21,676 bases of DNA. Source: an uncultured Eubacteriales bacterium. GTDB lineage: Bacteria; Bacillota; Clostridia; Peptostreptococcales; Anaerovoracaceae. A model generated the notes under the pieces. That model saw only the letters and a program-made list of their open reading frames with translations, made no database searches and was not told the DNA's origin. Of the stretch, positions 8,073 to 15,434 are shown in pieces. Position 1 is the first letter of the stretch. Each line of letters starts with the position of its first letter. The position numbers were made by a program, and so were the translations under genes. Location of the stretch: assembly GCA_900542565.1 (NCBI GenBank), contig UQOC01000034.1:1-21676 (forward strand), written 5' to 3'.

Positions 8073-8860
8073 TTGCTGAAATATTTGTCATAATAAGAAG
8101 TGGTCGAAAAACCCACATCATTGGCGATGGCGCTTATCTTTTTATCAGTTTCAAGCAGGGGGATCTCTGACATTTCAACTCTTGCAAAACAGAGAAATTC
8201 CTGGAAACTTATTCCCATATAGTCCTTTATGAGATGAGAAAGGTAAAAGGGATTCAGGTGTTCTCGTTCTGCGATATCCTCAAGAGTTACCTTATTTTTG
8301 TGATTTGCGTAAACATAATTTATTATCCTGCTTATCCTTTCTATGACAACCGGATTATCATTGTTGAAATTGACGATCATATTGCTTTCAAAAGCGAAAA
8401 GGTTAAAATGCATGTTCAGGTAGCTTATGACCTGGATCATCCGGTCAGTGCATGACCGTTTGTAGTCAAAACTTTTTCTGGAATAGTCAGACAGGATCTG
8501 AAGCAGCATTTTTCTGAGGACATCTAATTTTAAATATTTGTCTTTGTATGCATAGGACATGTAGCAAGCCTTGTCCAGAGTGGGAAAATACTGGGTAAAG
8601 AAGCGGTTGCTTATCTGTATGATGGCTATAGCGTTGTCTTTGTCTGTGGCTGTTATGCCATGCACTTCGTGGCCGTTTATGGTGAATATATCCCCTTCCT
8701 TGAGAAGATAGTGGGATGACACATCTTTAAGATATACTTCGCCTTTAAGCACATATACAAACTCCACATCCTGATGGTAGTGGAAAGGATATTCTGTTAT
8801 CTTTGCGATCCTGATGTTCATCGGGAAATCATCAAGGTAAACCGTTCGTTCAAAAAGCAT
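8018..8860 (-). CDS. AraC/XylS-family transcriptional regulator (truncated by frameshift)
   Basis: An AraC-type regulator, transcribed divergently from the glycyl radical enzyme operon and therefore its likely activator. The N-terminal 100 residues look like a cupin sensor (FHYHQDVEF, then LKEGDIFTINGHEVHGI). The C-terminal 90 or so hold the double helix-turn-helix: IINYVYANHKNKVTLEDIAE, LNPFYLSHLIKDYMGISFQEF, and IANDVGFSTTSYYDKYFSKWF. Translation should start at ATG 8860, with AGGAGG eight bases upstream; a TTG at 8866 is too close to that site. The frame is lost near 8064, after the second helix-turn-helix, and the original C-terminal domain lies in the next frame. The DNA-binding part is essentially whole, so some activity may remain. 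Confidence 0.85.
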   Translation of the reverse strand: MLFERTVYLDDFPMNIRIAKITEYPFHYHQDVEFVYVLKGEVYLKDVSSHYLLKEGDIFTINGHEVHGITATDKDNAIAIIQISNRFFTQYFPTLDKACYMSYAYKDKYLKLDVLRKMLLQILSDYSRKSFDYKRSCTDRMIQVISYLNMHFNLFAFESNMIVNFNNDNPVVIERISRIINYVYANHKNKVTLEDIAEREHLNPFYLSHLIKDYMGISFQEFLCFARVEMSEIPLLETDKKISAIANDVGFSTTSYYDKYFSKWFAILPLNTGSYIHRRS

Positions 8861-8864
8861 AGCC

Positions 8865-8915
8865 AAATCCTCCTTGAGAATATTATATACCAGATAAAAA
8901 AACCAAGGAGGATTT
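8865..8915. promoter_or_regulatory. divergent regulatory region with 12-bp inverted repeat
   Basis: AAATCCTCCTTG at 8865-8876 and CAAGGAGGATTT at 8904-8915 are exact inverted copies separated by 27 bp. Each arm is also a ribosome binding site, one for the AraC gene on the minus strand and one for the small leader ORF on the plus strand. The identity goes beyond the Shine-Dalgarno core, so it may also serve as a symmetric regulator site. No clear -35/-10 pair was found. Confidence 0.35.
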
Positions 8916-8919
8916 TAAA

Positions 8920-8967
8920 ATGGAATTTTTAGCAAAGAAATCATATTTTTCAGCAAACTTTTACTGA
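8920..8967 (+). CDS. 15-codon leader ORF upstream of the glycyl radical enzyme
   Basis: AAGGAGG at 8905-8911 is well placed before ATG 8920, which opens a 15-residue peptide, MEFLAKKSYFSANFY, ending in TGA. A third of the residues are Phe or Tyr. The ribosome binding site is as strong as any in the window, which argues for real translation. It is followed by a hairpin at 9015-9044 and then the enzyme gene, a layout like an attenuation or translational-coupling leader. It could instead be the stub of a lost gene. Confidence 0.4.
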   Translation: MEFLAKKSYFSANFY

Positions 8968-9014
8968 AAGGGCGGACTGCCCGGCCAAAAGCAAGCAACG
9001 AAGTCATCAAAGAC

Positions 9015-9044
9015 AGCAAGGGCTGACTCGATTCAGCCATTGCT
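9015..9044 (+). promoter_or_regulatory. stable hairpin in the leader of the glycyl radical enzyme gene
   Basis: AGCAAGGGCTGA (9015-9026) and TCAGCCATTGCT (9033-9044) pair over 12 positions with a single mismatch, around a CTCGAT loop. It ends about 30 bases before the ribosome binding site. No T-run follows, so it is not a standard terminator; it may affect RNA stability or regulation. Confidence 0.45.
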
Positions 9045-9087
9045 TGAGCCTATCATTATATATAACAACAAAACAGGAGGAATGAAC

Positions 9088-11460
9088 ATGTTGACAGCCA
9101 GAGTCAAAAAAATGAAAGAAAAATATTTCGATACTATTCCCCAGATAACAGCAGAAAGACTTGTGCTGCAGACAGAAGCATATAAAAAATATGCCGGTGA
9201 CGCCGTACCTATATTCCGGGCAAAAGTGGTCAATCATATCATGGAAAATATGACGACGCTGATAATGGATGACGAGCTTATAGTAGGTACAGCTACCAAC
9301 GCATACAGAGGAGCCAACCTTCATCCGGAATTTCAGTCAAGTTCGTGGTACAGAGACGACATAGACGATTTTTCCGTAAGGAGCAAAGACCCCTACTACA
9401 TTTCACCTGAGGATAAAGAGATTATCCTCAAAACACTGGAATACTGGGATGGAAAAGCCATGGAAGACATTGCCGCCTGCGCCATGCCGGCACATATCAA
9501 AGCGGCCGAAAAGGACGACATAATCTGTGTTGGCCTGGAAAACGGCGTTTCAGGCGAGACAACCTGCGACCATGACAAGATCCTTTCCGTAGGGCTCAAA
9601 GGATATATAGAAGAATGTCAGAACAATATAGACAGCATCGTGCCTCAGACCATGGAGGAACAGGCAAAGGTGGATTTCTGGCAGGCATGTATCATCCAGA
9701 GCCGCGCTCTTATAACCTATGCCCACAGGATGGCAGATGAAGCCAGAAGGCAGGCAGCCGTATGCAAAGATGAAAAACGCAAGAAAGAGTTACTTGCTAT
9801 TGCTGAAAACTGCATGACTGTGCCGGAAAATCCGCCGGAAACTTTCTGGCAGGCAGTACAGGCCATATGGTTCGTACATGTGTATTTCTATATAGAAGTG
9901 TGTACCACGGCAGGGGGCTTTGGCAGATTTGACCAGTATATGTGGCCTTTCTACAAAAAAGATGTGATAGACGGACAGAGGATAACAAGAGAAGAAGCGC
10001 TTGAACTCATAGAATGTCTGTACCTCAAGACCAATGAGGTTTACGAAGTCAGGGACAACTGGTATGCCACGGCTTTTGCCGGATATCCAATGTGGCAGAC
10101 GCTTATGGTCGGAGGTCAGACCAGAGACGGAAAAGATGCCACCAACGATCTGTCATACCTTTGCCTTGAAGCGGCTGACGAGCTGCAGGTAAAACAGCCG
10201 GTCATGGCTCTTAGGGTATGGGACGGTACTCCTGAGAAACTCATGCGCTTCGGGTGCAAGATGGTGCAGGAAGGCCAGGCAAATCCGGGATTCTTCAGTG
10301 ATGAAGCGGCCATAAAGATCTGTATGGAAAAAGGTATAGGAAGCACCATCGAAGAAGCAAGAGACTGGAACATAGTTGGATGTACACAGCCGGCGCCGGG
10401 CGGCGGAGGAGCCGACGGTTCGCCGGATGCAGGCTATGTGAACATGGGAAAGATGGTGGAATTTGTCCTCCATGACGGAGTCGACCCGGCTACAGGAAAG
10501 CTCATGGGCCTTAAGACAGGTGATCCGAGGAAATTCAAAAATATAGAAGAATTTAAAGATGCGCTGAAAAAGCAGATCATATATCATTACGACATGATAC
10601 GCACAGGATATAATCTGATGCAGAGCATACACATGAACAGGTTTCCGGTGATCTTTGCTTCGATGGTAACAAAGGGCTGCGTTGAAAGCGGCAAGTCTGT
10701 CCAGCACGGCGGCGCCCTGTATTCCACAGACGGCCTTTATGTGACAGGAGCAGCGAACCTTGCTGATTGTATAGTTGCCGTAGAAAAATGTGTATTCCAG
10801 GACAAGGATGTGTCCATGGATGAACTGATAAAAGCATGCGACTGCAACTTTGAAGGTTACGAGAGGCTGCGCCAGCTCCTGCTGAAGAAACCTGAAAAAT
10901 ACGGGAATAACCAGAAACATGTGGACGAAGTATATAAAGAGATGATGACATACATTGCAGAAACCGTTCAGCAATGGCCTGATGCCAGAGGAGGATATTA
11001 TGCTTTTGGCATCGATTCCCAGACTATGAATATTCCCCACGGACTTGTGACAGGAGCTCTGCCTGACGGAAGGCTGGCGGGAGAACCTTTCTGTGACGCA
11101 TCATCACCTATGATGGGCAGGGATGTACACGGTCCCACAGCTACGGTCAAGTCTGTGGCAAGCATGGTGTCTGAATCTCTGCACGAGGGGGCTCTTTATA
11201 ATCTGCGTTTTAGTCCTGACGGCGTACAGGGCGAAGAAGGCATAGACATAATAGAAGGGGTGATAAAGACATATTTTGAGGATGGCGGTCAGCACATACA
11301 GATAAATGTGGTTGATAACGAGACACTCAAAAAAGCCCAGAAAAAGCCGGAGGACTACAGAGGACTCATGGTCAGGGTGGCCGGTTATATGGCATATTTT
11401 ACAGAACTGGATAAGAGCGCCCAGGACACGATAATATACAGGACAGCACATCTGAGATGA
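9088..11460 (+). CDS. Glycyl radical enzyme of the PFL-like/dehydratase type, substrate unknown
   Basis: A 790-residue glycyl radical enzyme, the oxygen-sensitive family including pyruvate formate-lyase, glycerol dehydratase, choline TMA-lyase, hydroxyproline dehydratase and arylacetate decarboxylases. The radical loop RVAGYMAYF near the C-terminus carries Gly766. The PFL-like domain covers most of the protein. The thiyl cysteine is C432 in a G-C-T-Q-P loop. In the dehydratase and C-N lyase members this loop reads G-C-V-E-P or similar, the Glu being the general base; here position 434 is Gln. Pyruvate formate-lyase is excluded because it has two adjacent cysteines. Start 9088 has AGGAGG seven bases upstream; ATG 9082 is too close and 9040 lacks a site. 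The gene heads an operon with a transporter and an amidohydrolase. The required radical-SAM activating enzyme is not in the window. Substrate cannot be named. Confidence 0.92.
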   Translation: MLTARVKKMKEKYFDTIPQITAERLVLQTEAYKKYAGDAVPIFRAKVVNHIMENMTTLIMDDELIVGTATNAYRGANLHPEFQSSSWYRDDIDDFSVRSKDPYYISPEDKEIILKTLEYWDGKAMEDIAACAMPAHIKAAEKDDIICVGLENGVSGETTCDHDKILSVGLKGYIEECQNNIDSIVPQTMEEQAKVDFWQACIIQSRALITYAHRMADEARRQAAVCKDEKRKKELLAIAENCMTVPENPPETFWQAVQAIWFVHVYFYIEVCTTAGGFGRFDQYMWPFYKKDVIDGQRITREEALELIECLYLKTNEVYEVRDNWYATAFAGYPMWQTLMVGGQTRDGKDATNDLSYLCLEAADELQVKQPVMALRVWDGTPEKLMRFGCKMVQEGQANPGFFSDEAAIKICMEKGIGSTIEEARDWNIVGCTQPAPGGGGADGSPDAGYVNMGKMVEFVLHDGVDPATGKLMGLKTGDPRKFKNIEEFKDALKKQIIYHYDMIRTGYNLMQSIHMNRFPVIFASMVTKGCVESGKSVQHGGALYSTDGLYVTGAANLADCIVAVEKCVFQDKDVSMDELIKACDCNFEGYERLRQLLLKKPEKYGNNQKHVDEVYKEMMTYIAETVQQWPDARGGYYAFGIDSQTMNIPHGLVTGALPDGRLAGEPFCDASSPMMGRDVHGPTATVKSVASMVSESLHEGALYNLRFSPDGVQGEEGIDIIEGVIKTYFEDGGQHIQINVVDNETLKKAQKKPEDYRGLMVRVAGYMAYFTELDKSAQDTIIYRTAHLR

Positions 11461-11536
11461 TATCAGCGCTCACACAACGCAAAAGCCGGGTATTTTGGAA
11501 CTTGTACGAATAATAATAGGGGAGAAAGGAATCTAT

Positions 11537-12949
11537 ATGGATGGAACTAATTTAGGAATTTTAACATTAATTCCCGTGGTGAGCTTTTTTCTGCTTGCTC
11601 TGCTGACAAAGAAATGTATAACGAGTATTATCCTTTCCGGAGCATTGGGATATTTGCTGTACTATAAAGCAGGGTTCTTCATGCCGATGACAGATGCGCT
11701 TATTGATGCTTCAACAGATGCGGATAACAACTACATCGTTATAATATGTCTGCTGTTTGGATGTTTCGTACAGCTTCTCAGACAGTCAAAAGGTGCAATG
11801 GCAATAAGCGATCTGGCCAGAAGATATGTCAAATCACAAAAACAGGTGCTTCTCCTTACATGGATATGCGGCGTTATAATCTTTATTGATGATTATTTAA
11901 GCATATTAGTTACGGCCAACTGTGTCATAACTGTTGCAGACGAGTATAAAACACCAAGAGAAATGTTATGCTATATCATCAACACGACCTCGGCTCCGGT
12001 GTGCATTATCATACCGATTTCCGCATGGGTTGTATTCTTCTCCGGAATTTTTGAACAAACCCCTGAAGCCGCATCAGTTGGTGACAGTGCAATGGACATA
12101 TGGTACAATATCATGCCGTATTTCTTTTATCCATTCTTGTGCGTTATTTTTGTCCTGCTGGTCGTCTTTGGTATCGTGCCGAAGATGGGAGGAATGAAAA
12201 AAGCTTATAAAAGAGTAGAAGAGACTGGTCAGCTCTGGCCTGATTCCAGCAATATGCAGAACCAGGACGATGTTTTTGGTGAAGTTATGGGAGCGGCTTC
12301 TGACAACAGCGGCAAAGAAGAAAGAGAAATAGAACCTCATCTCTGGACCTTTGTTATCCCCATGGCAGTAGTAATTGCCGGCGCACTTATACTAGATGAT
12401 ATCCTTTACGGAGTAATATTGGGTATAGTCACTTGCTTCATACTGTTTATACCTGCGAGGATAATGAGCTTCAACAAGTTCTGTAACTGCTGCTATAAAG
12501 GTTTGGAAGATATGCTTTTCATAGCCGTTGTGCTTGTCACTTCCCTTTTCTACAGACAGTCCATAGACCTGATCGGACTGCCTGAATACCTGATAGAAGT
12601 TGCAGGACCATATATGAGCGCTGCATGGCTCCCGGCCATATCGTTTGTGATCATTGGCCTTGTCTGCTTTGCTACCGGCAACATATGGAGCATTCCGGCC
12701 ATCTGTACTCCGATAATACTGCCTATTGCGGCTGCCTGTGGAGCGAGCATACCGCTGACTCTGGGCGCTATAATATCTGCTGCATGTTTCGGAGCCCAGG
12801 CCTGCTTCTATTCGGATGTAACCTTACTGTCAGCTTCGGCATGCAAGATCAGCAATGTGGATTACGCCGTGGCACAGCTCCCATATATAGGGATAGTGGC
12901 AGGCGTATCATTTGTAGGTTATGTTGCAGCAGGTTTCCTGATGATATAA
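11537..12949 (+). CDS. NhaC-family transporter
   Basis: A membrane transporter of about 470 residues in the NhaC Na+/H+ antiporter family (Na_H_antiporter domain), a group that also holds substrate/proton or substrate/Na+ exchangers for organic and amino acids. About 11-12 hydrophobic segments are visible. Family marks include the IDDYLSILVTANCV segment and the FGAQACFYSDVTLLSASA segment near the C-terminus, with the Asp-Asp and Ser-Asp pairs that line the pathway in relatives. Start 11537 follows GGAGAAAGGA with good spacing; the upstream 14 codons of the open frame lack a site. It lies 76 bases after the glycyl radical enzyme and abuts the amidohydrolase, so it most likely imports that enzyme's substrate or exports its product. 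A simple antiporter role is the alternative. Confidence 0.88.
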   Translation: MDGTNLGILTLIPVVSFFLLALLTKKCITSIILSGALGYLLYYKAGFFMPMTDALIDASTDADNNYIVIICLLFGCFVQLLRQSKGAMAISDLARRYVKSQKQVLLLTWICGVIIFIDDYLSILVTANCVITVADEYKTPREMLCYIINTTSAPVCIIIPISAWVVFFSGIFEQTPEAASVGDSAMDIWYNIMPYFFYPFLCVIFVLLVVFGIVPKMGGMKKAYKRVEETGQLWPDSSNMQNQDDVFGEVMGAASDNSGKEEREIEPHLWTFVIPMAVVIAGALILDDILYGVILGIVTCFILFIPARIMSFNKFCNCCYKGLEDMLFIAVVLVTSLFYRQSIDLIGLPEYLIEVAGPYMSAAWLPAISFVIIGLVCFATGNIWSIPAICTPIILPIAAACGASIPLTLGAIISAACFGAQACFYSDVTLLSASACKISNVDYAVAQLPYIGIVAGVSFVGYVAAGFLMI

Positions 12950-13908
12950 ATGAAAGAAAAAAATATGCCGACATATGAGCAACTGCAATGTGAAATAAAT
13001 AGGCAAATCACAAAGTACAAAGACGAGATGATCGCAGTAAGCGACCACATGGCTGACAATCCTGAACTTTCCGGCAGGGAATACGAGACATCGGCCGGAC
13101 TGGTAAGACTTCTGGAAGATCACGGCTATAAGACGGAAAAGCCTTTCTGCGGAAAAGAGACCGCTTTCAGAGGCGTGTACGGCAGCAACGATCATAAATA
13201 CAAGATCGCATTGCTGACAGAATATGACGCTCTGCCAGAAATCGGACATGCCTGCGGCCACTGTCTCAGCGGTGCCATAAGCATGTTGGCCGGACTGGCC
13301 CTTAAAGATCTGCAGGATGAACTGGACGCAGATGTTCACATCATCGGAACCCCTGACGAGGAGGACGATGGGGCCAAATGCATCATGGCGTGATAAAGGA
13401 TGGAGGAGCCTTTCCCAATATAGTACCTGAAAAGGCAGTGTACCATCTGTTCATAAGGGCAGGCAGCAAAGACTATATGGAGGAACTGATAAGGCTCACA
13501 GATGACTGCGCTGCCGGTGCGGCGCTTGCAACCCAGACAACATGGGAGAGGACTCCTAAAGACCAGACCTACTATGTTGATCTCTGAAGAAATGCTGCCG
13601 GTGAGCAGGCCCTCAGGGAAGTATTTAAAGAACTGGGGATCGAAGAAAACGGCCCAAAAGATCTGATCTTCGGCTCATCGGACATAGGCAATGTCAGCTA
13701 CGGATGCCCGGCTTTCCACCCATGTCTACAGATCGTTGACGATGCGCCGATCCATACGAGGGAATTTGAGGAAGCCGTCAGAAGTGACAGAGCACATGAG
13801 GCCATCATAACAGGCGCAAAACTCATAGCTTTTCAGGCCGCAAAGATATTCAGCGATGAAAACAGGATAAGGGCGATGAAGGCGGATTTTGAAAAAAATA
13901 GTCCTTGA
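12950..13908 (+). pseudogene. M20-family amidohydrolase (AbgB-like), broken
   Basis: Remains of an M20 metallohydrolase, the group that cleaves p-aminobenzoyl-glutamate and other N-acyl amino acids. The first part (12950-13390) is intact in outline: the LTEYDALPEIGHACGHC metal-binding segment and the GTPDEEDDGAK segment. The central dimerisation ('lid') domain of roughly 85-90 residues is missing: the frame shifts at about 13378 directly into a segment matching the far side of that domain (DGGAFPNIVPEKA). The second part then meets an in-frame TGA at 13585-13587, after which the same frame continues with recognisable C-terminal sequence (GSSDIGNVSYGCPAFHP, then IHTREF) to TGA 13906. So there are at least two lesions: an internal deletion with frameshift and a nonsense codon. 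The ATG directly follows the transporter stop. It was presumably the third gene of the glycyl radical enzyme operon. Confidence 0.85.
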
Positions 13909-13995
13909 TGACCGACTGGTCTGCTGATTGCGGCAATCAGGCTATGCCGCCGTCGCCAAAATTCCCCATGATCGTTACTTTCTATAAGTTCTGAG

Positions 13996-14066
13996 AAAGT
14001 CTCCGCAGGCAAGATTCTCACTGACCGGTGTAATTTTGCCTGCACAGGAGACTTTTCCGTTTTTTT
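13996..14066 (+). terminator. terminator after the glycyl radical enzyme operon
   Basis: AAAGTCTCC-GCAGGCAA (13996-14012) pairs with TTGCCTGC and GGAGACTTT on the right arm (14036-14055), with a three-base bulge (ACA) between the two helices. The 23-base loop holds a smaller CACTGACCGGTG hairpin. Seven T residues follow at 14060-14066. The bulged two-helix shape is larger than a simple terminator. Confidence 0.75.
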
Positions 14067-14172
14067 GCGGAGCCTGACAAAAGGATTTTACAAATCCTTT
14101 ACTCTCGGTCGGTAGACGGTTGGCCTGACCTTTGTCTATCATTTTATAAAGATAAGATACGGGAGGCGAAAG

Positions 14173-15363
14173 ATGATGCGCAAGAGAACCGGAAAAGCTG
14201 ACCGCTGGCTGCTCAAGGCAGCAGCATCGTACATTATATTTTTCCTTATAAGCCTGCTGCTGCGGCAGGTCTCTCCAGACGCCATGGGATTGACATGGGA
14301 AAAACACAATGACCTATGCATGCTCGTCGCGCTGCTGGGACCCATATATACGACCATCATCGCCAAGATCATATTGCTCTTTGTCAACCGGCACATGATC
14401 GCAGAAAGCGATAAGGCCGAGACAGGCAGAGGCATCTCAATGGCAATTGCGGGCATACTGCTGATGGCCGACCTGGCCGATTCACGGACGATCGGAGATC
14501 TGGCCTCAGGATATGTTCAGGGCAAAGGTCTCGATAATCTGCGAAAAAGCCGGAGGTACCCGCTGAAAGGAAAAGGGTTCCTCAACCTTTTCCTCCCTTT
14601 CTGCGCATATCTGCTAATCTTGGAAATCCTCACCCTGCTGACATGTATCATCCTGTTTGAACCCCTTTCTGCGGGAGCGAGCGGCGGATTTATCTTTGCC
14701 ATCGGGATCACGGTGATCCTCTTGCTGATCGTGCCGCTCATTATGACCTTCGTATCAGGTTTTCAGGGTGACAAGGCACATCACGAGGAAAAACTGGAAA
14801 AGGCTAAAGCTGCTGCGGTTGAGAAAGAAAGCATAGTCATGGAGGCAGACAGAGACAGGCGCAAATTTTTCCTCAGATTTCCCAGAAAGCTGTTCCTGCT
14901 GGGGACCGTGCTTCCTCTGCTGGCGTCCGTGGCCGGTCTGGCCCTCACCAGAGACTATATGTACATTGGATGGGTGCAGGGGCTCAGACAGATTTTCATG
15001 TTCTTTTCTGCGGCAGGGCTGCTGGCATGTGTGCCGCTGCTGATATATTGGGCAGATTGTTCGGGAACTTCTCTTGTTATGAGGATATACCTTACTCCCG
15101 GCCAAATGCGCTGTTACGGATACAACGGCAGCATGGCAGAAAGGACAGAATACGAATTTGCCCTCACCGATCTGAGCGACTATGAAGTGACCTGTCATTA
15201 CATAAAAGTTCGTGGGATTTTCGACAAGAAGCTCAAGGACAGACACGGGACCTGCAGCACTTCCAACCTCCAAAAGACCCTCCGGATACCGAGGGTATTT
15301 CCACCGGAACAGGAAAGAGCGCTGCTGGACTATCTTTATGAACGAAAGCAAATCTTCCCTTAG
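14173..15363 (+). CDS. uncharacterised multi-pass membrane protein
   Basis: I do not recognise this 396-residue protein. Hydrophobic segments lie near residues 13-31, 49-71, 136-162, 172-197, 239-258 and 272-293, giving about six membrane spans, with a possible seventh at 88-101. Between the fourth and fifth lies a charged helical stretch (about 200-232, rich in Lys, Glu and Ala). The C-terminal 100 residues are soluble and strand-rich (YLTPGQMRCYGYNG, YEFALTDLSDYEVTCHYI), perhaps a small PH-like or regulatory domain. GGGAGGCGA precedes the ATG pair at 14173/14176. It stands alone after a terminator and 71 bases before the carboxypeptidase gene on the same strand, with which it may be co-transcribed. 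Confidence 0.75.
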   Translation: MMRKRTGKADRWLLKAAASYIIFFLISLLLRQVSPDAMGLTWEKHNDLCMLVALLGPIYTTIIAKIILLFVNRHMIAESDKAETGRGISMAIAGILLMADLADSRTIGDLASGYVQGKGLDNLRKSRRYPLKGKGFLNLFLPFCAYLLILEILTLLTCIILFEPLSAGASGGFIFAIGITVILLLIVPLIMTFVSGFQGDKAHHEEKLEKAKAAAVEKESIVMEADRDRRKFFLRFPRKLFLLGTVLPLLASVAGLALTRDYMYIGWVQGLRQIFMFFSAAGLLACVPLLIYWADCSGTSLVMRIYLTPGQMRCYGYNGSMAERTEYEFALTDLSDYEVTCHYIKVRGIFDKKLKDRHGTCSTSNLQKTLRIPRVFPPEQERALLDYLYERKQIFP

Positions 15364-15434
15364 CTTGCCTTTTTGATAAACGCATATTATACTGGAAAAA
15401 AGAATCTTATCAGAAAGAGTGGGCTAAGACTGAT

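Noticed and set aside
10153..11040. 295-codon minus-strand ORF
   Set aside because: It lies wholly inside the glycyl radical enzyme gene, is rich in Cys and His as antisense frames often are, and has no initiation signals. The same reasoning applies to the 357-codon frame antisense to trpB2 at 3918-4991.
9088..11460. Identity as pyruvate formate-lyase
   Set aside because: The adjacent Cys-Cys pair of pyruvate formate-lyase is absent; a single Cys lies in a G-C-T-Q-P loop.
13585..13587. In-frame TGA in the M20 gene as a possible selenocysteine codon
   Set aside because: The surrounding residues (YYVDL before, RNAAGEQALREV after) are not a redox or metal site in M20 enzymes, and the gene already has a frameshifted deletion upstream. 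Nonsense mutation is simpler.
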